NCBI GenBank assembly: GCA_031292525.1
Contig: JARLGY010000043.1
Location: 1 to 46,542 of the forward strand
Reading direction: 5' to 3'
Source of the DNA: Flavipsychrobacter sp.
GTDB lineage: Bacteria; Bacteroidota; Bacteroidia; Chitinophagales; Chitinophagaceae
DNA: 46,542 bases
In this document: piece after piece, positions 23,841 through 33,099 of the stretch
How the letters are laid out: each line of letters opens with the position of its first letter
How positions within the stretch are numbered: position 1 is the stretch's first letter
Notes under the pieces: generated by a model
The model's database searches: none
Told to the model about the DNA's origin: nothing
Seen by the model: the letters and a program-made list of their open reading frames with translations, nothing else
Position numbers and translations under genes: made by a program

Positions 23841-25382
23841 TTATTTTATATCGGGTTGATGCTCAGGAAGTATGAAGGTAAAACGGGCCCCGGTATCAGG
23901 TATGTTTTCTGCATAAATGATACCGTTATGGTGTTCTAATATTTTTTGGCAAATAGCTAGGCCGATGCCAGACCCAGGATATTCAGCCTTGCCATGCAGC
24001 CGCTGGAATACCTGGAAAATACGTGCAGCGTACTCATCTTCAAAGCCTATCCCATTGTCTGTTATCTCAATTTTATAGTAGGTGTTGTCCTTATCCAGCT
24101 TGTAGTCGATGAGTTTATTGGCTGGTAAAATGCTTGAAGTGATAGTGATTACAGGAGTAGCACCAGGCTTCCTGAATTTGATGGCATTGTTAATAATATT
24201 CTCGAACAATTGTTTCATTTGCGTTACCGACGCACTCACAAAAGGTAATTGTTCACTATTAATGACCGTTCCGGTTTCTTCTATTTTTAATTCCAAGTCG
24301 GTTTTAACCTGTTGCAGTATAAAATTGAGATTGATATGGGAAAATGGTACAGTTGATTTTGAAATACGTGAGAACTCAAGCAGATTATTAATGAGTGTAC
24401 GCATATTTTCGGCAGAAGCCATCATACGTTCCAGGTATAGGATACCATCGCCGGTGAGGACCTCTTTATACTTTTCATTAAGTCTGTCGCTAAACGTGCT
24501 GATCTTGCGTAACGGCTCCTGCAGATCGTGACTTGCTACATAGGCAAATTCTTCAAGGTCTTTGTTAGACCGGTTGAGTACTTTTACACTATTTATAAGT
24601 TCTTCTTCGGTTTTGCGTTGGGCACTTACATCTCTTATACTTCCAATTAGTTTTTCACGATTTCCTTCGCTATCGAAGATGAGTTTAGCAAGGGTATGAA
24701 TAGTTTTAACATTGTTCTTTTCAGTTATTATCCGGTATTCAATATCAATGTCTTCGCCATTCTGGATTGCAGCATCCATTTTGGTTTTAATGAACTCCCT
24801 ATCATCAGGGTGTACATACTGCTCAATATGACGCAGGCTAAGATCCCCTATGTTCTTATCCACTTCGTAAATATCATACATACCATCAGTCCAGAACATT
24901 TTATCCTGCTTTATGAACCATTCAAAAGTGCCGAAGTCTATATTGTTGAACTGTTTAAAAAAAAGTTCCCTAGTATCGAACGAAATGAAGGGTAAATGTG
25001 ACGCCGAAATGTCTGATAATATAAGTAGCTGAAACGAATTTTTAGGTTCTGAATTATCCCTTAAAGGAGCTGCATATATGTATGCTTGTATTGTTAACTC
25101 ATAGCTTGTTAGTTTATAAACCATGTATTTATTCCTTGCAAAAGAGTTTTCTGCAACGCTTTGCATCTGAGCCTTTAATCGCTCCTGCTGACTTTTATCT
25201 AATAAGCCGGTAAAAGACTTTATTTCTTCCTTAACATCTTTACGGCCTTTGTAAAAATTCTGTATAAACTGGTTATTGTAATATTCAATATCCAGATTTT
25301 CTTTGTTAACAACAACAATAGATGCCGGACTTGATTTGACAATATCAAGTAAAAAATTGTTGTCAATTATTGTTTCTTCCAT
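23841..25382 (-). CDS. Soluble PAS-domain sensor histidine kinase
   Basis: The 513-residue kinase has no membrane segment. An N-terminal PAS-like region (ASIVVVNKENLDIEYYNN near 20-37) is followed by a PAS_3-type domain near 150-270 (FGTFEWF, YVHPDDREFI, IGSIRDVSAQRKTEEEL). The HisKA motif is ASHDLQEPLRKI with phospho-accepting His285. ATPase boxes are NNAIKF, DNGIGFEDEYAARIFQVFQRLH and GSGIGLAICQKI. This HDLQEPLRK subtype also occurs in the divergent kinase at 28592. It lies between the activator gene (62 bases upstream) and the hybrid kinase (7 bases downstream). A natural partner would be the adjacent NtrC-type regulator. Confidence 0.92.
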   Translation of the reverse strand: MEETIIDNNFLLDIVKSSPASIVVVNKENLDIEYYNNQFIQNFYKGRKDVKEEIKSFTGLLDKSQQERLKAQMQSVAENSFARNKYMVYKLTSYELTIQAYIYAAPLRDNSEPKNSFQLLILSDISASHLPFISFDTRELFFKQFNNIDFGTFEWFIKQDKMFWTDGMYDIYEVDKNIGDLSLRHIEQYVHPDDREFIKTKMDAAIQNGEDIDIEYRIITEKNNVKTIHTLAKLIFDSEGNREKLIGSIRDVSAQRKTEEELINSVKVLNRSNKDLEEFAYVASHDLQEPLRKISTFSDRLNEKYKEVLTGDGILYLERMMASAENMRTLINNLLEFSRISKSTVPFSHINLNFILQQVKTDLELKIEETGTVINSEQLPFVSASVTQMKQLFENIINNAIKFRKPGATPVITITSSILPANKLIDYKLDKDNTYYKIEITDNGIGFEDEYAARIFQVFQRLHGKAEYPGSGIGLAICQKILEHHNGIIYAENIPDTGARFTFILPEHQPDIK

Positions 25383-25444
25383 TATTCAAAACGCTTCAAA
25401 CTACAAACGAATAGCACTGTATTTTTGTTGCAAAAAAAAAAGCA

Positions 25445-26917
25445 CTATTCAATGTTGAATTCTTTAAACTGTTTCATTTTATTGTAAAGCGTTTTCCGGT
25501 CTATGTTCAACAGTAGGGCAGCTTTACTTTTATTGAAGTTCGCTTGTTTCAATGCATCCAAAATAACCTCATACTCCGCATCCAGGTTGGCGCTTTTTAA
25601 TTTATTTTCGTAAGAAACAGGTTGCGCCGATGCGCTTGTACTTGCCGGGTTGTGCTCTGGCTTGGTGGCTGGCACGGGGGCAGTATCAAATTGAAGCTTG
25701 TGAAAATTAACGATCTCGAAAGGCAGAGACCTGGTTTCCACAAACCCACCATCTGTAAGTAAGGTAGATCTCTTAATTACGTTTTTCAGCTCACGCAGAT
25801 TACCATACCATATGTAGTTCTTGAAGATGTCTTCTACGTCTTTAGTAAATCCCTTTACATCTTTGCCCAGTTCAGCATTGGTCATCTTCAGGAAATGGTT
25901 TGCAAAGGTCATAATATCACTTTTGCGTTCCCTTAACGGAGGCACTTCTATACTAAATTCATTAAACCTGTGGTATAGATCTTCTCTGAACTTGCCCATG
26001 CGGGCAGCATCCCAAAGTTTTTCGTTGCTAGCTACTATTATACGCAGATCCAGCTCGATATCCTTATTACCACCTACCCGGCGTATTTTGCGTTCCTGTA
26101 CTACGCGTAAAAGTGAAACCTGTATATCATAAGACAAATTGCCTATCTCATCCAAGAATATAGTTCCTTCGTTGGCATATTCCAGACTGCCTATTTTCTG
26201 GTTCAGGGCTCCTGTGAACGCACCTTTTTCGTGTCCAAAAAGCTCACTACCAGCAAGTTCTTTTGATAGAGCACCGCAATCTATAGCAACAAAGGGTTTA
26301 TTGGCGCGTTTGCTTTTATTATGTATTTGTTGCGCTATAGCTTCTTTACCGCTACCGCTTTCACCATAGATAATAACGCTATAGTTGGTAGGGCCGACCA
26401 GTTCTATTTGCTTTATGATATTGGCAAACTCCGGGCTGTCGCCCATAATATAGTTATCGTTGAATACGGTCTTAGTTTTGGGTTGTGCCGCAGTACTGCC
26501 CGTGGTAACACTTTGCGCCGGTATGGATGTGCGAGGTGTTCCTAACTGGTCTTTGCCAGGGGCAGCCAGTGCTTTCTTGATGGTTAATATGATCTCATCA
26601 GGAAACAACGGTTTGGTTACATAGTCGTACGCACCGAGTTTCATTACTTCAACAGCGTCTTTAACATCACTATACCCTGTGATGATTATAACCGGTGCAT
26701 TGGGGTGCATTTCTTTTATTTTGCCAAGAAGCACCATACCCGTCATATCTTCCAGTCTAAAATCGCACAATACGAGGTCAGGCTGATTTTTCTTCATCCA
26801 TTCTATAGCAGCTGCGCCACTGTTTGTGCCTGCAACCTCATAACCGTTGCGTGTCAGGAAACGGTTAAGTAATAAGCACATGTCATTATCATCATCAACA
26901 ACTAAAATCTTACTCAT
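25445..26917 (-). CDS. NtrC-type sigma-54-dependent response regulator
   Basis: The 490-residue activator has a receiver domain (DDD at 8-10, phospho-acceptor Asp52 in LVLCDFRLED, YVTKP), a linker rich in Pro/Thr/Ala, an AAA+ domain with GESGSGKEA (Walker A), the sigma-54 contact loop EKGAFTGA, LDEIGN (Walker B) and the sensor region RRVGGN, and a C-terminal Fis-type helix-turn-helix (NKSKAALLLNIDRKTLYNKMKQF). It should open promoters held by sigma-54 when phosphorylated. It lies 49 bases after rpoN and upstream of two kinases in the same direction. Target genes are not evident in the window. Confidence 0.95.
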   Translation of the reverse strand: MSKILVVDDDNDMCLLLNRFLTRNGYEVAGTNSGAAAIEWMKKNQPDLVLCDFRLEDMTGMVLLGKIKEMHPNAPVIIITGYSDVKDAVEVMKLGAYDYVTKPLFPDEIILTIKKALAAPGKDQLGTPRTSIPAQSVTTGSTAAQPKTKTVFNDNYIMGDSPEFANIIKQIELVGPTNYSVIIYGESGSGKEAIAQQIHNKSKRANKPFVAIDCGALSKELAGSELFGHEKGAFTGALNQKIGSLEYANEGTIFLDEIGNLSYDIQVSLLRVVQERKIRRVGGNKDIELDLRIIVASNEKLWDAARMGKFREDLYHRFNEFSIEVPPLRERKSDIMTFANHFLKMTNAELGKDVKGFTKDVEDIFKNYIWYGNLRELKNVIKRSTLLTDGGFVETRSLPFEIVNFHKLQFDTAPVPATKPEHNPASTSASAQPVSYENKLKSANLDAEYEVILDALKQANFNKSKAALLLNIDRKTLYNKMKQFKEFNIE

Positions 26918-26966
26918 GTTTGTGTGTAATTGTCTTTGTGTGTGGTAGAAGTATAAATATAAGATT

Positions 26967-28382
26967 TTAAGCCCAAACTGCCCTTATCTGAGCAATTGGT
27001 ATTCGCATTTGTTCTCGGTATTTGGCAACTGTGCGGCGGGCTATGTTGTAACCCTTGCCCGATAATATGTTCACCAATTGCTGATCGGTATAAGGGTGGC
27101 GCTTGTCTTCGCTTTGTATAGCCTCTTCTATTACCGATTGTATTACTTTATTGCTGATCACTTCCCCCTTCTGGTCTGCTATACCCTCGCTAAATAGATC
27201 CTTTAAATAAATAAGTCCAAAATGAGTTTCAGCATACTTATTGCTGGTGATGCGTGATATGGTTGATATATCCATGCCTGTTATTTCGGCTACATTCCGC
27301 AACACCATAGGCTTTAGCAGGCGAATATCGCCCTCTATGAAATATTCTTCCTGAATTTTGGCTATACATTGCATGATACGCATCATGGTATCTTCCCTTT
27401 GCTTCACGGCATTTACAAACCACTGGGCTGACTGAAGTTTGCTTTTTACATACTGATTAGTGCTGCGATCTTTTGCGCTTACCTGCTGCGACAACTGATC
27501 GTACAGCGTCTGGTTAACAAATACGGCACCAGATCGGCTGCTGTATAGGTTTACCTGTACAGTATCTCCGTACCGCGTAACAATGAAGTCTGGTATGATG
27601 GTATTTTTAGGGTCGTTATTAGACGACTCTGTAACCGGGTGAAATTTGAGGCTGCCAATAAGGTTAAGCACAACACGCAGTTCTTCTTCATCAATATTCA
27701 GCGCATGATGTATTTTCTCAAACTGACGATGCATTAAGTCTGTGAAGTGATGCTGTACCAGGTTGGTAGCGCACCTAACATCAGGGCGCTTCTGATTCAT
27801 GTTTTTCAACTGTATCAGGAGGCACTGACCTACACTGGTAGAGCCTATTCCCATAGGTTCAAGCGTTTGCACTATCGCCAGACCTTTTTGTACCCTTTCA
27901 GTTTCCACTAATGCCTGAAAATGGAAAGACATATCATCTGCCACTTCATCCAGAGGGCGGTCCATAAGGCCCTGGTTGTTCAATATATCAATGATATATT
28001 CTGCAGTCGCCAGGTCTTCTTCACTAAGGTTGAGCAATCGTAATTGCTGTTTTGCATCGTCCTTAAAATGGCTGGTACTGCTTATGGCAATGTTTGGTGT
28101 TTGTTCTGTATTAAAGTAGTTCTGGTACTCAGATTTATAATCTGGTATATCATCGTAACCATGTTCCTCCCAATCTGAATAATCCTGTACACCATCTTTT
28201 GTAGTGGTGTTCAGGTCTTCAAAATTATCTTCGGTATTGTTTTCCAGAAATGGGTTTTCTTCCAGCTCGTTTTTTATTCTTTGTTCCAGCTCTATAGAGT
28301 TCAGGAAGTACAGATTGAGTAGCTGTATTTGCTGTGGCAGTATCTTCAGTTGTTGCTTCTGGCTCTGTTGTTGGGAGATCAT
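26967..28382 (-). CDS. rpoN: RNA polymerase sigma-54 factor
   Basis: Sigma-54 binds core polymerase and recognises -24/-12 promoters, which open only with an AAA+ activator. The 471-residue protein has a Gln-rich activator-contact region at the start (QQSQKQQLKILPQQIQLL), an acidic region near 45-90, the core-binding middle, and a C-terminal DNA-binding part with the RpoN box ARRTVAKYRE near 451-460. The STISRIT helix near 380 lies in the preceding HTH. It heads a run of four minus-strand genes with the activator and two kinases. It is the only sigma-54 gene visible here. Confidence 0.97.
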   Translation of the reverse strand: MISQQQSQKQQLKILPQQIQLLNLYFLNSIELEQRIKNELEENPFLENNTEDNFEDLNTTTKDGVQDYSDWEEHGYDDIPDYKSEYQNYFNTEQTPNIAISSTSHFKDDAKQQLRLLNLSEEDLATAEYIIDILNNQGLMDRPLDEVADDMSFHFQALVETERVQKGLAIVQTLEPMGIGSTSVGQCLLIQLKNMNQKRPDVRCATNLVQHHFTDLMHRQFEKIHHALNIDEEELRVVLNLIGSLKFHPVTESSNNDPKNTIIPDFIVTRYGDTVQVNLYSSRSGAVFVNQTLYDQLSQQVSAKDRSTNQYVKSKLQSAQWFVNAVKQREDTMMRIMQCIAKIQEEYFIEGDIRLLKPMVLRNVAEITGMDISTISRITSNKYAETHFGLIYLKDLFSEGIADQKGEVISNKVIQSVIEEAIQSEDKRHPYTDQQLVNILSGKGYNIARRTVAKYREQMRIPIAQIRAVWA

Positions 28383-28591
28383 AATTATGTCATGGTGATT
28401 GGGTTATGTAAGGCAACCTTGAAGCCAAATTTTACAAACTTTAAAAATTTATTTATTTAATTGGTAATGTACTGAAAGTTAGGCGTTTGTTGCAGTGATG
28501 TTTAATAAATTTATTTTATTTTAGTTATTTATATTTCAAATAAATTAGTTCAGTGAGGAAAATGTTCTACAAAAATGTTGAAATTTGATCA

Positions 28592-29989
28592 ATGAGGAAA
28601 AGATTGCGGTCGATATTAGTTGCCTTTTCAATATCGTTTGTATTGATGGCTGGGCTTGCTTTTTTTTCAATGGAGCGTTTTGCGACCCTTATCCGTTACT
28701 CTAATGACGTTGACCATACGCATCTTGTTATATCAAAATTATATAATATAGAAGGCTATATTAAAGATCTGGACCGCGGTGAACGGGGATACATGCTCAC
28801 AAAAGATACTGTTTACTCCAACCGAACATATAGGGTTATAGACAGTCTTGCCCCTTCATTAAAAGTGCTAAAGACGCTTTTTGATGACAACAAAGTGCAA
28901 CAGAACAACCTTGTGGTGCTTAGAAGCATCATAGCATTGAGGGTACATGCCTTGAAGGAGAATTTTGAATACTTAGATTCTGCTACTATTAACCATCCAC
29001 CTTCAATTTATTATGACGAGGGTAGAAAATTGATGTTGGATTGCGTGCACAAAATGCGCGACATGCATAACACTGAAAATGGACTACTGGCAGAACGTTA
29101 TAAGAACGAGCAATTTTATCAGACTTTGACATCCAATGCGTTCAAGTATATCATTGTATTCTTTTTCGCCGTAACAATTTTGTTATTCATATTAATGGTA
29201 AGAGAGTTGAAACGTAGGATGCAATACCAGGACGAATTGCAAACTAAGGTTATAGACCTGCGGAGATCTCATGCTGAGCTTGAACAAATAGCATATGCCT
29301 CATCTCACGACCTGCAGGAACCTTTGAGGAAAATACAGGTTTTTAGTAACAGGCTAGTATGGCTGAAAAAAAATACCATGGATGATGAGACCCATAATAC
29401 CATGGATAGGATAAGTGCAGCCGCTGCCCGCATGCAAGATCTGATAGAGGAGTTGGTGAACTTAACATCGCTAACAAAGGAAACTCAAAAGGCTAAAGTA
29501 AACCTTAGTATTCCTTTTAAAAGTGCAATGGACGACCTGGGTAGCAAAATTGAGGATAAGCATGCAGTGATTACCTATTCAGAGTTTCCAACTGCGAAGG
29601 GGAGTATAGATCAGCTGAAAGTATTGTTTAAGGCGCTGTTGGACAATTCTATAAAATTTTCGCGAGAGGGGCAGGCACCTGAAATAAATGTAACGTGCGA
29701 TATAGTAAACGGTGAGGAGTTAATGGAAAATTTCAGACGCTTATCGCATAATAAATATCACCGCATTACCATAACAGATAACGGTATAGGTTTTGAAAAT
29801 AAGTTTGCCAACAAAATGTTCCGCATTTTTCAACGTCTGCACAACCGTGAATCTGAGTATGAAGGAAAGGGTATTGGCCTTGCCATATGCCAACGTATTA
29901 TGACCAATCACGAGGGCTACATCCTGGCCTACGGACATCTTGAAATTGGCGCTACGTTTAAGTTGTATTTCCCGGTATCTGAGCAATAA
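28592..29989 (+). CDS. Membrane sensor histidine kinase with CHASE3-like domain
   Basis: The 465-residue kinase has a membrane helix at about 8-28, an extracytoplasmic helical domain with the CHASE3 signature (YNIEGYIKDLDRGERGYMLTKD, near 51-72), a second helix near 183-206, a coiled linker, and a HisKA motif SSHDLQEPLRKI with phospho-accepting His239. ATPase motifs: DNSIKF, DNGIGFENKFANKMFRIFQRLH, GKGIGLAICQRI. Its catalytic half resembles the soluble kinase at 23841-25382. It is divergent from rpoN across a 209-base AT-rich gap. There is no adjacent response regulator on its own strand, so it may signal to the NtrC-type gene. Confidence 0.92.
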   Translation: MRKRLRSILVAFSISFVLMAGLAFFSMERFATLIRYSNDVDHTHLVISKLYNIEGYIKDLDRGERGYMLTKDTVYSNRTYRVIDSLAPSLKVLKTLFDDNKVQQNNLVVLRSIIALRVHALKENFEYLDSATINHPPSIYYDEGRKLMLDCVHKMRDMHNTENGLLAERYKNEQFYQTLTSNAFKYIIVFFFAVTILLFILMVRELKRRMQYQDELQTKVIDLRRSHAELEQIAYASSHDLQEPLRKIQVFSNRLVWLKKNTMDDETHNTMDRISAAAARMQDLIEELVNLTSLTKETQKAKVNLSIPFKSAMDDLGSKIEDKHAVITYSEFPTAKGSIDQLKVLFKALLDNSIKFSREGQAPEINVTCDIVNGEELMENFRRLSHNKYHRITITDNGIGFENKFANKMFRIFQRLHNRESEYEGKGIGLAICQRIMTNHEGYILAYGHLEIGATFKLYFPVSEQ

Positions 29990-30135
29990 TATTAGCAGAA
30001 ACATACTCCTTAACAGCTAATTAAACGCGGTTTTCTATGAATTTTAATAAAAATAGTTCATGCAATCGTTTGCGTTGTAAGAGGTAGGTAAGGGCTAGTG
30101 ATTAGTTTTTATATTTCCGTGTAACTTACGCTTAT

Positions 30136-32034
30136 ATGCTCCGGAAAAGTTTTTTGATCATCCTGCTATTGTCCTGTTACAGATCATATGGCCAGGAAAG
30201 CTTGTCGAATCAAATGGCTGCAACAGCCATGGAAATATGGAAAGATTCATTGATCATGCAACCAGGTGTGCCAGTGAAATGGGCTTACGATGAAGGCGTT
30301 TTCCTGGAAGGCATAGAAGGCTTGTGGAAAAATACCGGTGAGGGGAAGTACTTCAATTTTATAAAGAAAAGTATGGACCGTTTTGTTACAGATAGCGGCA
30401 CTATAAACCGATATAAATTCAGTGATTATACCCTTGATAATATAAAAAATGGCCGTGTATTGCTTACACTTTATAAGGTGACATGCAATGAAAAATATTA
30501 CAAAGCTGCAAAGCTTTTGCGCGACCAGCTACGGTCGCAGCCCCGGGTAACGACAGGTGGCTTTTGGCACAAAAAAATATACCCACACCAGATGTGGCTA
30601 GATGGTTTGTATATGGCAGAACCATTTTATGCTGAATATGCTGCCACCTTTAATGAACCTGAAGACTTTAAAGACATTGCCAGCCAGTTTATACAAATGG
30701 AGCAGTATGGTACCGACCCTAAAAGTGGATTAATGTATCACGGTTGGGACGAAAACCGGGAGCAGAAATGGGCCAATAAAACAACGGGACAATCGCCGAT
30801 AATATGGGGAAGGGCTGAAGGGTGGTATGCCATGGGGCTAGTAGATGTGATAGGTTACTTCCCCGAACATGATCCTTACCGGGATACTTTGATACAAATA
30901 TTTAATCGAGTTGCCGTTGCATTAACTAAAGCACAAGACCCCAAATCAGGCGTATGGTACCAGGTTATGGACCAGCCAACGCGTGCCGGAAATTTCCTTG
31001 AAGCATCATCATCGTGCATGTTTGTATATACATTGGCGAAAGGGGTAAGACGGGGCTACCTACCTACGAAATACCTTGCCGCCGCCCAGAAAGGATATGA
31101 AGGAATAAAGAAACGATTTATAACAAAACGTGCTGAAGGACAAATAGATCTGAATGGAGTTGTAGGAGCTACTGGCCTAGGTGGGAACCCTTACCGCGAC
31201 GGGAGCTATGAGTACTACCTGAGTGAAAAAGTGGTGACTAATGATCCAAAAGGTGTAGGGGCTTTCTTGCTGGCTAGCAATGAGATGGAGCTGCTGCCTA
31301 CACAGCATATAGGAGCGGGCAAGACAGTATTACTAGATAACTACTTTAATAATGAAACCCGTACTGATGCTGCGGGAGACACGGTATCTTACCACTACAC
31401 GTGGAATGACAGGTCGAACAGTGGTTTTTCAACGTTGGGGCATATTGTTTATAAATGCGGAGCTAAGACCGCCACTTTAAAAACAGCACCTGATAAGGAA
31501 CATCTTAAAGGAGCCTCTGTCTATATCATAGTGGATCCTGATACAAAGCTGGAGGCAGCCCATCCGAACTACGTAAGTGAAGCAGATGTGCGCAATATAA
31601 CTGAATGGGTGAAAGCAGGGGGAACGCTTGTACTTATGAGTAATGACAGCAATAATTCTGAATTCGAGCATTTTAATACGCTGGCTGCTGCATTTGGGAT
31701 GCATTTTAACGAAGATTCGCGGAACAAGGTATTGAAGAATCATTTTGAAACAGGCACCTTTAACCTGGAAAATAATCCTGTATTTAAGACCGGTAAGAAA
31801 GTGTATATGAAAGAAATAGCTACACTTGCCATTAAGCCTCCTGCAAAAGCCCTGTTTACTGATGGTAAGGATGTAATAATGGCTACCGCTAAAATGGGGA
31901 AAGGAAGGGTATTTGCCGTAGGTGATCCATGGCTGTATAATGAATATACGGACGGGCGAAAACTACCTGCTGACTACCAGAATTACCCGGCGGCAGAAGA
32001 CCTGGTAAAATGGATGTTAACTCCTAATAAATAA
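30136..32034 (+). CDS. GH105-type unsaturated rhamnogalacturonyl/galacturonyl hydrolase with extra C-terminal domain
   Basis: The 632-residue exported protein (signal peptide FLIILLLSCYRSYG) has an (alpha/alpha)6-barrel glycoside hydrolase of family 88/105 over about 30-390. Motifs include YDEGVFLEGIEGLW near 52-65, HQMWLDGLYMAEPFYAEY near 153-170 with the catalytic Asp, and WGRAEGWYAMGLVDVI near 223-238. It removes the terminal 4,5-unsaturated uronic acid left by pectate or rhamnogalacturonan lyases. From about residue 395 a second domain (GAGKTVLLDNYFNNE, VKAGGTLVLMSNDS, GRVFAVGDPWLYNEY) resembles DUF4350/glutamine-amidotransferase-like folds. Four genes in one direction (GH105, CE8, kduD, kduI) form the pectin operon. 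Confidence 0.9.
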   Translation: MLRKSFLIILLLSCYRSYGQESLSNQMAATAMEIWKDSLIMQPGVPVKWAYDEGVFLEGIEGLWKNTGEGKYFNFIKKSMDRFVTDSGTINRYKFSDYTLDNIKNGRVLLTLYKVTCNEKYYKAAKLLRDQLRSQPRVTTGGFWHKKIYPHQMWLDGLYMAEPFYAEYAATFNEPEDFKDIASQFIQMEQYGTDPKSGLMYHGWDENREQKWANKTTGQSPIIWGRAEGWYAMGLVDVIGYFPEHDPYRDTLIQIFNRVAVALTKAQDPKSGVWYQVMDQPTRAGNFLEASSSCMFVYTLAKGVRRGYLPTKYLAAAQKGYEGIKKRFITKRAEGQIDLNGVVGATGLGGNPYRDGSYEYYLSEKVVTNDPKGVGAFLLASNEMELLPTQHIGAGKTVLLDNYFNNETRTDAAGDTVSYHYTWNDRSNSGFSTLGHIVYKCGAKTATLKTAPDKEHLKGASVYIIVDPDTKLEAAHPNYVSEADVRNITEWVKAGGTLVLMSNDSNNSEFEHFNTLAAAFGMHFNEDSRNKVLKNHFETGTFNLENNPVFKTGKKVYMKEIATLAIKPPAKALFTDGKDVIMATAKMGKGRVFAVGDPWLYNEYTDGRKLPADYQNYPAAEDLVKWMLTPNK

Positions 32035-32042
32035 GAACTTTT

Positions 32043-33080
32043 ATGAACTATATGCACAAGGTTTTTATATTGCTATGCTGCACTTGTCTTACGGGTAACA
32101 TAGCAATGGCAAAAAATAAAAAGGTAGTTGTTGATCCTTCAGGTAAAGGCGACTTTACAACTATACAGGCAGCCATCAACAGTTTGCCCGATTCATCAGA
32201 ACAGCCAGTGACCGTTTACATAAAAAAAGGCGTTTACAAGGAAAAGATATACCTGGAAAAGAGTAACATAATTCTTGAAGGGGAAGATGAAGATGGCACC
32301 ATAATAACACAGGCCGTAGCCCGGGAAGAGTGGCTTTGCGACCATCCCAGCGATTGGGGTTGTGCTACCATGAATGTAAATGGCAACGATATAACATTGG
32401 AAAACTTAACTGTAACTAACAGCTACGGATTTGAAGTGACGGAAGATAGGCTCATTCATTGCCCTAACGATACATCATGGAACCATGAAAAGCTGATCAA
32501 AAAGAACAGTCACCAGATGGCTTTGCGTACTATAAAAGCTAACCACTTAAAGGCTATTCATTGTCATTTTAAATCGATGACAGGTGATACTGTAAGTCCA
32601 TGGAATGTAACAGAAGGGATGTTTTATTTTAAGGACTGTTTTATGGAAGGTGGGGTGGATTTTTACTGTCCGCGGGGCTGGGCCTATGCAGAACACTGCA
32701 GGTTTTTGGCGCACATGGGTGAGGCCACCATATGGCACGATGGATCGGCAGTTGAAGACTCCAAGACCGTATTGAAAGACTGTACATTTGAAGGGTATGA
32801 TGGCTTTAAATTAGGCAGGTACCACAGGGATGCGCAGTTCTATTTGCTGGACTGCACTTTTGCAGATAACATGGCAGACCAGGATATTTACCGGAAGGTG
32901 GTAACAACAAATGTGATCAAATGGGGGCATAGGGTGTATTACTACAATTGCCATCGTAAAAGCGGACATGATTTTAGCTGGATGGCCAACAACCTGAACA
33001 AGGCAAAGGGGACCCCTGCCTATAAAGATATAAATGCAAAGTGGGTGTTTGGTGACCGGTGGAGTAGCCTAGGAGAATAG
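32043..33080 (+). CDS. Pectinesterase (CE8 family)
   Basis: The 345-residue exported enzyme (signal peptide FILLCCTCLTGNIAMA) demethylates homogalacturonan. The right-handed beta-helix begins with VDPSGKGDFTTIQAAI near 31-46. HQMALR near 159-164 takes the place of the QAVAL motif, GGVDFYCPRGWAY near 200-212 holds the catalytic Asp, and GFKLGRYHRD near 254-263 holds the substrate-binding Arg. The wording differs from plant-type pectinesterases (for example YCPRG in place of FG), a divergent bacterial subtype. It starts 8 bases after the GH105 stop and lies 19 bases before kduD. Start could be ATG at 32043 or 32052. Confidence 0.9.
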   Translation: MNYMHKVFILLCCTCLTGNIAMAKNKKVVVDPSGKGDFTTIQAAINSLPDSSEQPVTVYIKKGVYKEKIYLEKSNIILEGEDEDGTIITQAVAREEWLCDHPSDWGCATMNVNGNDITLENLTVTNSYGFEVTEDRLIHCPNDTSWNHEKLIKKNSHQMALRTIKANHLKAIHCHFKSMTGDTVSPWNVTEGMFYFKDCFMEGGVDFYCPRGWAYAEHCRFLAHMGEATIWHDGSAVEDSKTVLKDCTFEGYDGFKLGRYHRDAQFYLLDCTFADNMADQDIYRKVVTTNVIKWGHRVYYYNCHRKSGHDFSWMANNLNKAKGTPAYKDINAKWVFGDRWSSLGE

Positions 33081-33099
33081 ATAAATAACGATAGCGTAT

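Noticed and set aside
22814-24531. Plus-strand reading frames inside the two kinase genes
   Set aside because: Antisense frames over HisKA and ATPase domains; no start signal, no family features.
25423-25445. Poly-A tract with TTTTTG-TTG-CAAAAA hairpin as a terminator between the activator and kinase genes
   Set aside because: The stem is only A/T-rich and six pairs long, and in the direction of transcription (minus) the T run comes before and not after the stem.
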